From Oscillospiraceae bacterium (GTDB lineage Bacteria > Bacillota > Clostridia > Oscillospirales > Ruminococcaceae), in NCBI GenBank assembly GCA_017473745.1, contig JAFUJP010000018.1, positions 1 through 38,027 on the forward strand: 38,027 bases of DNA, read 5' to 3'. How positions within the stretch are numbered: the stretch's first letter is position 1; each line of letters begins with the position of its first letter. This document shows positions 6,279-13,647 of the stretch, one piece after another. A model generated the notes under the pieces. That model was given only the letters and a program-made list of their open reading frames with translations. It did no database searches and was not told the origin of the DNA. A program made the translations under genes and the position numbers.

Positions 6279-6307
6279 ATTTTAGCACCGGAGGGAGAAG
6301 AAAACAA
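6279..6307 (-). promoter_or_regulatory. Promoter for the opposite-strand Cys-rich gene
   Basis: On the minus strand TTGTTT (6302-6307), 17 bp, then TAAAAT (6279-6284) preceded by TGC, i.e. an extended -10. The -35 overlaps the ribosome binding site of the rightward gene at 6320. Confidence 0.6.
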
Positions 6308-6319
6308 GGAGGCATTTTT

Positions 6320-6556
6320 ATGAGAAAAGAAAGCATCAGCGATTTTGAAGTTGAGCTTGAGATTGAGAGGCTTAGGGGGACGGAAGAAGTTCGCCTTGCG
6401 CAGAAGGAGATCCGCCTTAAAAACAAGCGCAGGTTATATATGCATCAGCTTCGGTGCCTTGAAAAGAGGGGCAAGGTTCTTATGGAGAACGGAGTTACCC
6501 TTGACAACATTGAGGAAGCCCTTTTCGGTGAAATCGGAGAGGAGGAAACGGAATGA
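6320..6556 (+). CDS. Small coiled-coil phage protein
   Basis: A 78-residue, highly charged protein behind AAGGAGG. Almost all of it is predicted helix with heptad-like spacing (residues 8-45, EVELEIERL then LAQKEIRLKNKR), so it probably forms a coiled coil. Stop overlaps the next start by ATGA. No function recognised; it belongs to the run of small early proteins. Confidence 0.75.
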   Translation: MRKESISDFEVELEIERLRGTEEVRLAQKEIRLKNKRRLYMHQLRCLEKRGKVLMENGVTLDNIEEALFGEIGEEETE

Positions 6557-6705
6557 AAAACATTCTTGAAATTCTTATGCTTTTCGGTTACATAGCGGCG
6601 GCCTGTTGTTCGGAAAACATTCCGCTTTGCGCGGGCCTTATCGGAATCAGCTTTTTGAGCGGATTTATCTATAAAATGCTTTGGTGCAGGGGGATAAAAA
6701 AATGA
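6553..6705 (+). CDS. Small membrane protein, 50 residues
   Basis: Starts at ATG 6553 overlapping the upstream stop and ends with ATGA overlap into the next gene, so it is translationally coupled on both sides. It has two hydrophobic stretches (about residues 4-18 and 24-40) and a basic C-terminus (Arg, Lys, Lys), which suggests a two-span inner membrane protein. Might be an exclusion or host-takeover factor; this is only inference from size and place. Confidence 0.65.
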   Translation: MKNILEILMLFGYIAAACCSENIPLCAGLIGISFLSGFIYKMLWCRGIKK

Positions 6706-6950
6706 GCTGCATCGGAGAGGCGGTTCGGCGCAACATCGGAAAGACCGATCCGGAGGAAGCTTGTGACTTTGCGGAAGGATTTATTAAGGAAGCGATGCTT
6801 TCGGACAAGAACCTTTCGGAGATTCTGGACAGTTATTCCGAAGGGAACGAAACAAAGAAAATGAATGTTAACGTTCGCTTTATGGCGGCGGTTCTGACCA
6901 TTATTGACGAAGCCAGGAACAGAAGGAGGCACTTTGATGTACGGAATTGA
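6702..6950 (+). CDS. Small phage protein, paralogue of the 5797 gene
   Basis: An 82-residue protein starting at ATG 6702 behind GCAGGGGG. It contains EEACDFAEGFI, matching KEACDWLEGFV in the 5797 product, and a C-terminal basic tail (RNRRRHFDVRN). The spacing of the remaining helix is also alike, so both belong to one small family of unknown role. Its end overlaps the 35-residue gene that follows. Confidence 0.75.
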   Translation: MSCIGEAVRRNIGKTDPEEACDFAEGFIKEAMLSDKNLSEILDSYSEGNETKKMNVNVRFMAAVLTIIDEARNRRRHFDVRN

Positions 6951-7044
6951 AGCACCCTGGATAGGCTATCCGCCGGAGGACGAAGAAGAAAAGGAGGAAT
7001 ACATTCCGGAATATTACCCGGAATGTGATTGCGACCTTGAATGA
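6937..7044 (+). CDS. 35-residue acidic micro-protein
   Basis: ATG at 6937 with AAGGAGG seven bases before; the frame ends at TGA 7042-7044. The product is very acidic with a Pro/Tyr/Cys-rich end (YYPECDCDLE). Good ribosome binding site and overlap with the upstream gene by 14 bases support translation. Function unknown. Confidence 0.6.
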   Translation: MYGIEAPWIGYPPEDEEEKEEYIPEYYPECDCDLE

Positions 7045-7091
7045 ATCCCCCCGTCTGCTTCGCAGACACCCCCCTTTAGGCAAGGGGGGCA
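7045..7091. repeat. Short G/C-rich palindromic repeat, copy 1
   Basis: Two hairpins: GTCTGC-TTC-GCAGAC and CCCCCCTT-TAGGC-AAGGGGGG. Related units occur at 14739-14811 and in 15228-15440. They resemble dispersed intergenic palindromes of gut Clostridia. Here it separates the small early genes from the recombination block. Confidence 0.6.
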
Positions 7092-7109
7092 AGAAAGGAA
7101 TGATAACTT

Positions 7110-8057
7110 ATGATTACTAAAATCAAGACCGAAAGCAGGGAAGAGTGGCTTACTCTTCGCAGACAGAGCATCGGCGGAAGCGATGCGGGAACCATCTGCG
7201 GATATAACCCTTACTCATCCAAATACGCGCTTTGGGCAGAGAAGACCGGAGCTGTTGTTCCGGAGGATATTTCCGAAAAGGAAGCGGTCAGACTTGGAAA
7301 CGACCTTGAGGATTATGCCGCAAAGAGATTCACGGAGAAGACCGGAATCAAGGTTCGGAAGGTGAACTTCACTTTCAGAAACGACAAATATCCCTTCGCC
7401 CACGCGAACATCGACAGGGACGTTGTGGGGGAGGATGCGGGACTTGAAATCAAGACCACAAGCAATTACGAATACATAAAACTTTGCGAAAGCGGAGATT
7501 TCCCGGCTCAGTGGTATGCTCAAATGATCCATTACATGATGGTGACCGAAAAAAAGAAGTGGTACCTTGCGGTGCTTTGCTTCGGAAGAGGGTTTTACAT
7601 TTTTGAGATTGAGCGCACGGCGGAGATTGAGAAAGAAATCGAAGCTCTTGCCGGGATAGAAAAAGGATTCTGGCAAGAGGTTCTGAGCAGGACTCCTCCG
7701 GACATTGACGGAAGCAAAGCGACGACGGAGGCGATCGGCAGCATCTTCGGCAAGGGTAATTGCGAAACCGAAATCGACCTTTCGGGAGCGGCGGAACATC
7801 TTTATAAATACAAGGCAATTTCAGGGCAGATAAAGCAGCTTGAGAACCTTCTTGAGGAGGAGAAGAACCGCATCAAGGTTTTTATGGGCGAAGCGACGAA
7901 GGGAAGCTTCGGGGACTTTGGCATCTCGTGGAAGGAACAGAAGAAAAGCACCTTTGACAGCAAAAGATTTGCTCTTGAGCATCCGGAAATCGATATGAGC
8001 ATCTATTACAGAGAAAGCACCTCCAGGGTGTTCAGATTCAACGAAAGGAAGGCATAG
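7110..8057 (+). CDS. YqaJ-like viral exonuclease (partner of RecT)
   Basis: This 315-residue protein is a lambda-exonuclease-type nuclease of the YqaJ family. Residues 20-35 carry IGGSDAGTICGYNPY, typical of the family; Glu67 lies in GNDLEDYAAKRF; the PD-(D/E)xK core is Asp102 (HANIDRD), Glu113 and Lys115 (LEIKTTSN), followed by the Gln pair in PAQWYAQMIHY. It resects double-strand ends to give single strands for RecT, two genes downstream. The C-terminal 90 residues are a helical extension. An AAAGGA site lies upstream of ATG 7110. Confidence 0.93.
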   Translation: MITKIKTESREEWLTLRRQSIGGSDAGTICGYNPYSSKYALWAEKTGAVVPEDISEKEAVRLGNDLEDYAAKRFTEKTGIKVRKVNFTFRNDKYPFAHANIDRDVVGEDAGLEIKTTSNYEYIKLCESGDFPAQWYAQMIHYMMVTEKKKWYLAVLCFGRGFYIFEIERTAEIEKEIEALAGIEKGFWQEVLSRTPPDIDGSKATTEAIGSIFGKGNCETEIDLSGAAEHLYKYKAISGQIKQLENLLEEEKNRIKVFMGEATKGSFGDFGISWKEQKKSTFDSKRFALEHPEIDMSIYYRESTSRVFRFNERKA

Positions 8058-8061
8058 AAAT

Positions 8062-8436
8062 ATGAAAATCAGACTTGGCGACAGAGTTCGCATTCATAAA
8101 AACGGAAAGGTTGAGCACGGGACCTGCATTGACGTTCTGCTTGGAACTTCTATGAGCACACAGTTTTACAACATTGTGCTCAAAAACGGCGAGAGCCGCA
8201 TCTGTGAGGAGAATGAGGTTGTTTTGGACGCAAACGATGACGAATACACCTTTTTCATCGACGTTGTTCCGGAAAAGAACGTTGTGATCGCGAAGATGAA
8301 CGTCAACGGCAAGGAAATTGCCAGGGGACACGGACACGTTATCCACACAGGCGACCTTGGCATTGCCCAGGCGACCAGTTACGCATTCAAAAAAATCTAT
8401 GACCAGATTTTTGAACAGGAAGGAGAAAATTTATGA
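8062..8436 (+). CDS. Hypothetical protein between exonuclease and RecT
   Basis: A 124-residue protein with a beta-rich N-terminus (GDRVRIHKNGKVEHGTCIDV) that looks like a small barrel, and a helical C-terminus. It overlaps recT by ATGA, so it is coupled to the recombination pair and may modulate it. No family recognised with confidence. Confidence 0.75.
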   Translation: MKIRLGDRVRIHKNGKVEHGTCIDVLLGTSMSTQFYNIVLKNGESRICEENEVVLDANDDEYTFFIDVVPEKNVVIAKMNVNGKEIARGHGHVIHTGDLGIAQATSYAFKKIYDQIFEQEGENL

Positions 8437-9347
8437 ACACCGGACTTATTCAGCAGAAAACACAGCAGAACCTTGAGGCAAAGAAAACAGAAGCAGGAAA
8501 ACAGACGGTCAGCGCGCTTATGAACAGCCTTCTTGATTCCGAGAAGATGAAAACACGTTTTGACAGCCTTTTGGGAAAGAGAGCACCGCAGTTTATCTCT
8601 TCTCTTATTACTTTGGTCAACGCGGACGAGAACCTTCAGAGAGCATTTTATGAGGCCCCGATGACGGTTATCCAGGCGGGACTTAAAGCGGCGAGCTTTG
8701 ACCTTCCCATTGAGCCTTCGCTTGGGTTTGCATATATAGTTCCGTTCAACAACAGCTACAAGGACGCGAGAGGCGAATGGCAGAAGAAAACCGAAGCGAC
8801 CTTCATTCTCGGTTACAAGGGACTTGTTCAGCTTTGTCTTCGCACAGGAGCTTACAGCAGGATTCCGGACGCGGTTGAAGTTCGCGAAGGGGAGCTTGTT
8901 TCTTATGACAGGCTGACCGGGGACGCGGTTTTTAACTGGATCGAGGACGAGGACGAGAGGGACAAGCTTCCGATTATCGGATATGCGGGTTACTTCCGCC
9001 TTAAAAACGGAGCGGAGAAGACCATTTACATGAGCAGAAAGCAGATTGAGGCTCACGAAGCGAAGAACCGCAAAGGCAAGAACATGGGCAAGGGATGGAA
9101 AGACGACTTTGATTCCATGGCGAAGAAGACCGTTATCCGCAGGCTTATCAACCATTACGGACTTATGAGCATTGATTATCAGAGCGGCGACGAAGCCACG
9201 GTAAAGGCGGCGGAGAACGTTCTTACTGCCGGAAGAGAGGATTTTGACGAGATTCCGGTTGTTGAAGGAACAGTTGTTGACGAAAGAACCGGAGAGATCT
9301 TCGGCGGAGTTGACGAGGCATTCCCCTGGGAGGAGGAACAGAAATGA
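8433..9347 (+). CDS. recT: RecT single-strand annealing protein
   Basis: This 304-residue protein is a RecT-type annealase. Family blocks are plain: AGLKAASFDLPIEPSLGFAY near residue 95, ATFILGYKGLVQLCLRTG near 130, and the C-terminal part ending in MAKKTVIRRLINHYG. It binds single strands made by the upstream YqaJ exonuclease and pairs them with homologous DNA, acting in replication or circularisation of the phage genome. The C-terminus is acidic, as is usual for SSB-interacting annealases. Start ATG overlaps the upstream stop. Confidence 0.95.
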   Translation: MNTGLIQQKTQQNLEAKKTEAGKQTVSALMNSLLDSEKMKTRFDSLLGKRAPQFISSLITLVNADENLQRAFYEAPMTVIQAGLKAASFDLPIEPSLGFAYIVPFNNSYKDARGEWQKKTEATFILGYKGLVQLCLRTGAYSRIPDAVEVREGELVSYDRLTGDAVFNWIEDEDERDKLPIIGYAGYFRLKNGAEKTIYMSRKQIEAHEAKNRKGKNMGKGWKDDFDSMAKKTVIRRLINHYGLMSIDYQSGDEATVKAAENVLTAGREDFDEIPVVEGTVVDERTGEIFGGVDEAFPWEEEQK

Positions 9348-9760
9348 GAAAACCGGATAAAGTCAGCAGCAGGGAGAGACAGACTGCTCTTTACTCCTTC
9401 CTTCTTGGGAGAAAGGATTGGACGAGCCAGGAAGAGGTTTGCGGGATTTACGGAATGAGCGGAGGAGATTTTCACAACTCCTCCGCCAGGAGGATTCTTT
9501 CGCAGGACATCCAGGACATAAACGCGGACCCGGAATTTGAGAAAATCATTATTTCCGGGAGCAAGGGGATCAAGATTGCGACCCAGGAAGAGATGGAGGA
9601 ATTTCTTCGGAAACACTTTACGGAGCTTTCGGAAAGATTTCGCAGGGCAAAGATTATGGCGGCGAAGGCAGGGGCGGACGGACAGCTTCGTTTTGAGAGA
9701 CCCGCGGTTGAAGCATTCGTTCGGGACAAAAACAGAATTGAGGGGGAATGGAGATTATGA
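9344..9760 (+). CDS. Phage protein with winged-helix-like N-terminus
   Basis: A 138-residue protein lying between recT and ssb with ATGA overlaps on both sides. Residues about 10-75 (RERQTALYSFLLGRKDWTSQ onward) resemble a winged helix with the pattern ARRILSQDIQDIN; the rest is a basic helix. Proteins like this are common next to RecT in clostridial phages. It probably binds DNA; its precise role is unknown. Confidence 0.75.
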   Translation: MRKPDKVSSRERQTALYSFLLGRKDWTSQEEVCGIYGMSGGDFHNSSARRILSQDIQDINADPEFEKIIISGSKGIKIATQEEMEEFLRKHFTELSERFRRAKIMAAKAGADGQLRFERPAVEAFVRDKNRIEGEWRL

Positions 9761-10188
9761 ACGGTGTTTATCTTATAGGCAGGCTTGCGGCTGATCCGGA
9801 GCTTCGGCAGACGGGCAGCGGAGTTCCGGTTACATCTTTTACCGTTGCGGTTGACAGACCCTATTCCAAAGGCGAACGCCAGACCGACTGGATCGACATT
9901 GTTGCCTGGAGGAGCACGGCGGAATTCATCTGCAAGTATTTCGGGAAGGGTTCGCCCATTGTTATCAAGGGCCGCATTGAGACCCGGAACTTTGAGGACA
10001 AGCAGGGCAGCAAGCGCAAATCCGTTGAGGTTGTTGCAGAGGAAGTTGAGTTTGTTCCGAGAAACACCGCAGGAGGCTCTGTGACGCCGCAGGAGAGAGA
10101 TTTGACAGCAGGGAGTGAAACTTATTACCCGGCGGAAATAAGCCCGGAGGGCTTTGCTGTGGTCGATGACGAGGATGTACCGTTCTGA
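9757..10188 (+). CDS. ssb: Single-stranded DNA-binding protein
   Basis: This 143-residue OB-fold protein has the classical SSB start MNGVYLIGRLAADPELR, the core TDWIDIVAWRSTAEF and KGRIETR, and the acidic tip DDEDVPF that recruits partner proteins. The ATG at 9757 overlaps the upstream stop (ATGA) and has GGGGG ten bases before; an in-frame ATG at 9748 sits too close to the same site. It covers single strands in phage replication and recombination with RecT. Confidence 0.95.
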   Translation: MNGVYLIGRLAADPELRQTGSGVPVTSFTVAVDRPYSKGERQTDWIDIVAWRSTAEFICKYFGKGSPIVIKGRIETRNFEDKQGSKRKSVEVVAEEVEFVPRNTAGGSVTPQERDLTAGSETYYPAEISPEGFAVVDDEDVPF

Positions 10189-10203
10189 AGGAGGGTGTGA
10201 TTT

Positions 10204-10863
10204 ATGGAGCAGGGATGGGTGAGCCTTCACAGGCAGATACGTGACCATTGGCTTTGGGCGGATAAACCCTTTTCAAGAGGGCAGGCCTGGGTTGACATGA
10301 TTCTTCGCGCAAACCATGAAGAGAAAAAGGTTTGCTTTGAAAACAGCATCATCGAGATTTCCGCCGGAGGTTTTCTTTCTTCCGAAACCGCTCTTGCCGA
10401 GGCTTGGGGATGGTCGAGGAGGAAAACACATAGTTTCATAGATGTTCTGATGAAAGACGGAATGTTGGAAACAAAAAGGAACGGAAAAGGAACCGTTTTT
10501 TTTCTCGTAAATTACAGCAATTTCAGCATTTACGGGACAGAAAAAGAACCGGAAAAGAACCGCACAGGAACCGATGAGGAACCGATGAGGAACCGCACAG
10601 GAACCGCACAGGAACCGATGAGGAACACAAACAACAATGATAACAATTATAACAATGAGAACAAAGAAAGAATAGTATTATTCTCTCCTGCCTTTTGTGG
10701 AAAAGTTGAAAACTCTGTTCCGGACGTTGACATCGATTTCCACTGGCACAGACTCCATGACAGATACGGGATCGAGGTCACGAGGGAAGAAGTCGGGGAG
10801 CTTATGCGGGAGCTCCCCAACATCGACAAAGTTTATTCCCATTTCGGGATAACAGAAAAATAG
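10204..10863 (+). CDS. DnaD-like replication initiation protein with embedded iterons
   Basis: This 219-residue protein starts like phage DnaD-type/replication initiators: GWVSLHRQIRDHWLW near residue 4 and the winged-helix part LSSETALAEAWGWSRRKTHSF. Residues about 115-140 are an 11-residue repeat (NRTGTDEEPMR, then NRTGTAQEPMR), followed by an Asn-rich linker. The repeat reflects DNA iterons of 11 bp in the gene itself (10546-10628). This layout, initiator gene containing its own origin, is the lambda O pattern. The C-terminal part is short, and no helicase loader follows, so recruitment of host helicase may be direct. Confidence 0.8.
   Translation: MEQGWVSLHRQIRDHWLWADKPFSRGQAWVDMILRANHEEKKVCFENSIIEISAGGFLSSETALAEAWGWSRRKTHSFIDVLMKDGMLETKRNGKGTVFFLVNYSNFSIYGTEKEPEKNRTGTDEEPMRNRTGTAQEPMRNTNNNDNNYNNENKERIVLFSPAFCGKVENSVPDVDIDFHWHRLHDRYGIEVTREEVGELMRELPNIDKVYSHFGITEK
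10546..10668. repeat. Putative phage replication origin: 11-bp iterons plus A/T-rich 9-bp repeats
   Basis: GAACCG occurs seven times at exactly 11-bp spacing (10546, 10557, 10568, 10579, 10590, 10601, 10612) with a degenerate eighth GAACAC at 10623. The 5-base spacers are mainly CACAG or ATGAG. Directly after come five 9-bp A-rich units (10624, 10633, 10642, 10651, 10660; type AACAATGAT), a likely unwinding element. Both sets lie inside the replication gene. Confidence 0.7.
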
Positions 10864-10876
10864 AAGGGGACGGATT

Positions 10877-11035
10877 ATGAAATATCTTATTGACAGAAAC
10901 AAGCTTCAGATTGACCTTATCGGAGCTGTTCCGCTTACGGAAGAAAACATTGAGATCATTCGGAAGGTGGAGGAAGTTATTCTTGACCAGCCGGTTATTC
11001 AGAGAATCGGGAGAGCGGAGGCTGATGAATTTTGA
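10877..11035 (+). CDS. Small phage protein, 52 residues
   Basis: ATG 10877 with AAGGGG upstream; the frame ends at TGA 11033-11035, overlapping the TTG start of the next gene. The protein is amphipathic, starts MKYLIDRNK, and shows no known motif. Coupling to the next gene supports translation. Confidence 0.65.
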   Translation: MKYLIDRNKLQIDLIGAVPLTEENIEIIRKVEEVILDQPVIQRIGRAEADEF

Positions 11036-11541
11036 AGAAAATACTTAAAGAGCTTTTTTGGAGCCTTCTCTTCGGAGCACTTTTGGCAGCGATTATTCTT
11101 TTCCTTACGGTTGAGGCTTTTGCTTATGAGCTTCCGGGAATTGAGGAGCCCTGCGGAATGACCGAGGAGGAGCTTGGGGCAGTTCTTAAAGGGGAGCTTA
11201 AGCAATACGCGAGGGAGTTCCTTTGGGCGGAGGAAGATTATCAGATAAACGCCTGTTTTCTTGCGAGCATTGCCGCCCTTGAAAGCGGATGGGGCGAGCA
11301 CCTGTTCAGGCCGAACAACATCTTCGGATTTATGACAAAAAGGGAGTTTTCTTCAATTCCCGAAAATATTGATTTTGTTGCCTGGTACTTAAGAAAGCAT
11401 TACCTCAACGAAGAGGGAAGATATTACAGAGGCGGGACCATTGAGGCTGTGGGCAGGATATACTGCCCGGATGACGGAACCTGGGTGCGCCTTGTTACGG
11501 AGATTTACGGAGGGATGTTCCGAAATGAGATGGGAAGATAA
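11032..11541 (+). CDS. Membrane-anchored glucosaminidase-like peptidoglycan hydrolase
   Basis: A 169-residue protein with an N-terminal hydrophobic segment (about 9-28) and a glucosaminidase/lysozyme-2 type domain: the catalytic block is SIAALESGWGEHLF, with Glu84 as the likely acid, followed by NNIFGF. It should cut glycan strands of the wall. It starts at TTG 11032, overlapping the upstream stop. Its place in the early operon, far from any holin, is unusual for an endolysin; it may be a signal-anchor lysin or a host-envelope modifier. Confidence 0.82.
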   Translation: MKKILKELFWSLLFGALLAAIILFLTVEAFAYELPGIEEPCGMTEEELGAVLKGELKQYAREFLWAEEDYQINACFLASIAALESGWGEHLFRPNNIFGFMTKREFSSIPENIDFVAWYLRKHYLNEEGRYYRGGTIEAVGRIYCPDDGTWVRLVTEIYGGMFRNEMGR

Positions 11542-11746
11542 CCCCTGCAACGGATGCACCGAGGAGACCGGAAGAAAACAGGGATGCCACGGAAAATGCC
11601 GGAAACGCAAGATATGGTCGATCCTTAACGAACTTCGGAAGAACGAGGAAAAAAGGGAGATCGAGAGCAAGAAGGCAATCCTGAGCCCGGCATACGTCAG
11701 AATCCACAGGAATGTTTTGAAAAGAAAACTGGAGGGGAGAAAATAA
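11525..11746 (+). CDS. Small Cys-rich basic protein
   Basis: A 73-residue protein starting at ATG 11525, 17 bases inside the previous gene. The N-terminus carries Cys8, Cys11, Cys21 and Cys25, the arrangement of a zinc finger, followed by a highly basic helix. It probably binds nucleic acid. Function unknown. Confidence 0.7.
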   Translation: MRWEDNPCNGCTEETGRKQGCHGKCRKRKIWSILNELRKNEEKREIESKKAILSPAYVRIHRNVLKRKLEGRK

Positions 11747-11747
11747 G

Positions 11748-11933
11748 ATGGCTGAACTTAAACCCTGCCCATTTTGCGGAGGGAGAGCAAGAGTAATTCA
11801 AAGCGATCCACTTGAAAAGGGCAAAAAAGAATTTTATGTTTTCGGCGTTTACTGCACTGACTGCGGGGGTTTGATGCGGAAATGCGCAGAAGAAGATGCA
11901 GTAAAAGCATGGAACAGGAGGGCGGAAAAATGA
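11748..11933 (+). CDS. Lar-like restriction-alleviation zinc ribbon protein
   Basis: A 61-residue protein with KPCPFCGGRARV at the N-terminus, a second pair CTDCGG in the middle, and the ending AVKAWNRRAEK. This is the standard form of Lar-family small phage proteins (two CxxC pairs, then A-x-xWNRR). Rac-prophage Lar lowers host restriction; family members in Firmicutes phages are mostly untested, so the role is by similarity. Ribosome site GGAGGGGA lies upstream. Confidence 0.85.
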   Translation: MAELKPCPFCGGRARVIQSDPLEKGKKEFYVFGVYCTDCGGLMRKCAEEDAVKAWNRRAEK

Positions 11934-12295
11934 CACAGAAAGAAAAGCTTGTTAAGCTGTTGTTGCTTGGATTTATTGAATGGCAACGTAACAAAAAGAA
12001 ACGAAGCATATATGAAGGGTTTGCCGACTACCTTCTTGAAAACGGAGTTATTGTGCCGCCCTGCAAAGTGGGAGATACGGTGTATATTGCTGAGGATTAC
12101 GGATATAAGAAAGAAATCAGAGCGCAAGAAATTGGTTGCCTTGTAGTCAAAGGTACAAACGATTTTTCAAAAGAATTTTGGCAAGATGTTTATGGCGGCG
12201 TAATCTGTACTTTTAATGATTTTGAAAAAAACGTATTTCTTACCAAAGAAAAAGCCGAAAAAGCACTTGCGGAAAGGAGGGCCGACAATGGCTGA
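11930..12295 (+). CDS. Hypothetical phage protein, 121 residues
   Basis: ATG 11930 overlaps the preceding stop (ATGA). Residues 3-30 are a helical start, and the block VPPCKVGDTVYIAED in the middle recurs in many small clostridial phage proteins of unknown function. The C-terminus TKEKAEKALAERR is a helix. Base composition is more A/T-rich than the neighbouring recombination genes, which suggests separate origin. Confidence 0.7.
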   Translation: MTQKEKLVKLLLLGFIEWQRNKKKRSIYEGFADYLLENGVIVPPCKVGDTVYIAEDYGYKKEIRAQEIGCLVVKGTNDFSKEFWQDVYGGVICTFNDFEKNVFLTKEKAEKALAERRADNG

Positions 12296-12584
12296 ATTTA
12301 CATATGAGTCGACAAAAGAACTGTTTGTACTGGCTTGGAATTCTAATGCTTACCTCAATATGTGCGAGAGTAGCGACATAAAAAACGCTATTAATGCTCT
12401 TGAAAAGCAGATACCAAAGAAGCTTGATTACCAAGCAGACGGATATGCAGACGGTGTACTTGTTTATGATGAAGCCCTTTGCCCTGTATGTGAACATTGC
12501 TTTGAAGAAAGCGTAAACGATTGGGGAAGTAAATATTGTCCTAATTGCGGACAGGCTTTAGATTGGAGCGGTGAAAATGGCTGA
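12288..12584 (+). CDS. Zinc-ribbon phage protein, 98 residues
   Basis: ATG 12288 with AAAGGAGG upstream; overlaps the previous gene by 8 bases. The C-terminal half has CPVCEHC and CPNCG, a zinc ribbon, followed by the usual ending QALDW. The N-terminus is helical. Role unknown; part of the cluster of small zinc-binding proteins. Confidence 0.75.
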   Translation: MAEFTYESTKELFVLAWNSNAYLNMCESSDIKNAINALEKQIPKKLDYQADGYADGVLVYDEALCPVCEHCFEESVNDWGSKYCPNCGQALDWSGENG

Positions 12585-12765
12585 TTACGAAATAACGGAA
12601 AGATGCAAAGATTGCTGTTATTGCTATGAATACAGACGTTTTTCTGGAAAAGGTTTTGAAAAAGTTGGTTTTTGTTGCACATATTTTTCTCAAATCGAAA
12701 ACGGTCCTGTGGATGAAATAAAAGAAACTGATTTTTGCGAATGTTGGAAGCCGAAAGGAGAATAA
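12577..12765 (+). CDS. Small Cys-rich protein, 62 residues
   Basis: ATG 12577 with GGAG eight bases before, overlapping the previous gene by 8 bases. Nine Cys in 62 residues, including CKDCCYC near the N-terminus and CECW near the end. Probably binds zinc or another metal. It resembles small clostridial phage proteins of unknown function. Confidence 0.7.
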   Translation: MADYEITERCKDCCYCYEYRRFSGKGFEKVGFCCTYFSQIENGPVDEIKETDFCECWKPKGE

Positions 12766-12767
12766 CA

Positions 12768-13094
12768 ATGCGACTTATTGATGCGGAAGCATTGAAAGAA
12801 AGTATTTATAAGGAAAAAGAAAAAATTCAATACAATCAACCTTTTATACAGGCTTCTTTAATTCTTTTGGAAAAACTCATTAAAAATGTTCCCGCCATAG
12901 AAGCAAAACCGGTTGTTCATGCTCATTGGTTTATGTTTGAATATGAATATTTTAGCTGTTCAAATTGTGGTGTGGATATTTGGAACGGTTGTGACAGCAC
13001 AGCACAGGCAGAACAAATGCTTGCAAACAAAGAAGTCATGTTCAAGTATTGCCCTTACTGCGGTGCTCAAATGGACGAGGTGGTTTCCGAATGA
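12768..13094 (+). CDS. Zinc-ribbon phage protein (MRLIDAEAL type)
   Basis: A 108-residue protein of a type common in clostridial phages: N-terminal MRLIDAEAL, a helix, the linker NVPAIEAKPVVHAHW, then CSNCG and CPYCGAQM forming a zinc ribbon. AAAGGAG lies upstream of ATG 12768. The family has no known function. Confidence 0.82.
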   Translation: MRLIDAEALKESIYKEKEKIQYNQPFIQASLILLEKLIKNVPAIEAKPVVHAHWFMFEYEYFSCSNCGVDIWNGCDSTAQAEQMLANKEVMFKYCPYCGAQMDEVVSE

Positions 13095-13165
13095 GCGATA
13101 ACGAAAGATGCCCGCAATGTGAAGAAATGCAGAAAAGCCATAAAGGACACGATTGCAAAATATGA
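13091..13165 (+). CDS. 24-residue zinc-knuckle micro-protein (candidate)
   Basis: ATG 13091 overlaps the previous stop (ATGA) and has GAGGTGG seven bases before. The product has CPQC and then HKGHDC, four potential metal ligands in 24 residues. The coupling and motif favour a real micro-protein, but length alone gives little support. Confidence 0.4.
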   Translation: MSDNERCPQCEEMQKSHKGHDCKI

Positions 13166-13221
13166 ACCTTATTGGAAAAAAGTTATTGCCATTTGCGCAG
13201 ATAACTGAAAGGAGAATGACA

Positions 13222-13647
13222 ATGAAACTCAAGAAGGAAAAGAAGCCCTTCGGGGCTCCGGCGAATATTCCCATCAGCAAGAACCCGGCGGTGGCATATC
13301 AGCAGGGATTTCAGAGGGGACTTGAGGACAAGAAGAGCAACGAGACCATCTGCGGATTTGAGTTCATGCAGAGCCTTCTGATGCTTGTTATGTATAACGT
13401 GAACGTTGATATGAAATATCTTTCGATGTGCAGGCTTTCGGACTTTTACGAGGCTTGCCAGGCGGAGCTTACCAGGATCAAGGACGACGTTATTGAACCG
13501 GACAGGGGCATCACAAACGAGGACAAGATTCTTATGCTTGAAGCCTGGACGGAGAGGGTTGCGGACAAGTTTAGGGAGGCTCTTGAACGAAGAGAAAAAA
13601 GGGAGGAGAAAAAATTCCTCCGGGGAAAGAAGGCTGACGAACAATGA
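13222..13647 (+). CDS. Hypothetical phage protein, 141 residues
   Basis: ATG 13222 follows AAAGGAG; an upstream in-frame ATG lacks a site. The N-terminus is basic, the centre has VAYQQGFQRGLEDKKSNETI and MLVMYNVNVDMKY, and the C-terminus is a long charged helix. It is similar in look to small replication-region phage proteins but no family is certain. Overlaps the next gene by ATGA. Confidence 0.7.
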   Translation: MKLKKEKKPFGAPANIPISKNPAVAYQQGFQRGLEDKKSNETICGFEFMQSLLMLVMYNVNVDMKYLSMCRLSDFYEACQAELTRIKDDVIEPDRGITNEDKILMLEAWTERVADKFREALERREKREEKKFLRGKKADEQ

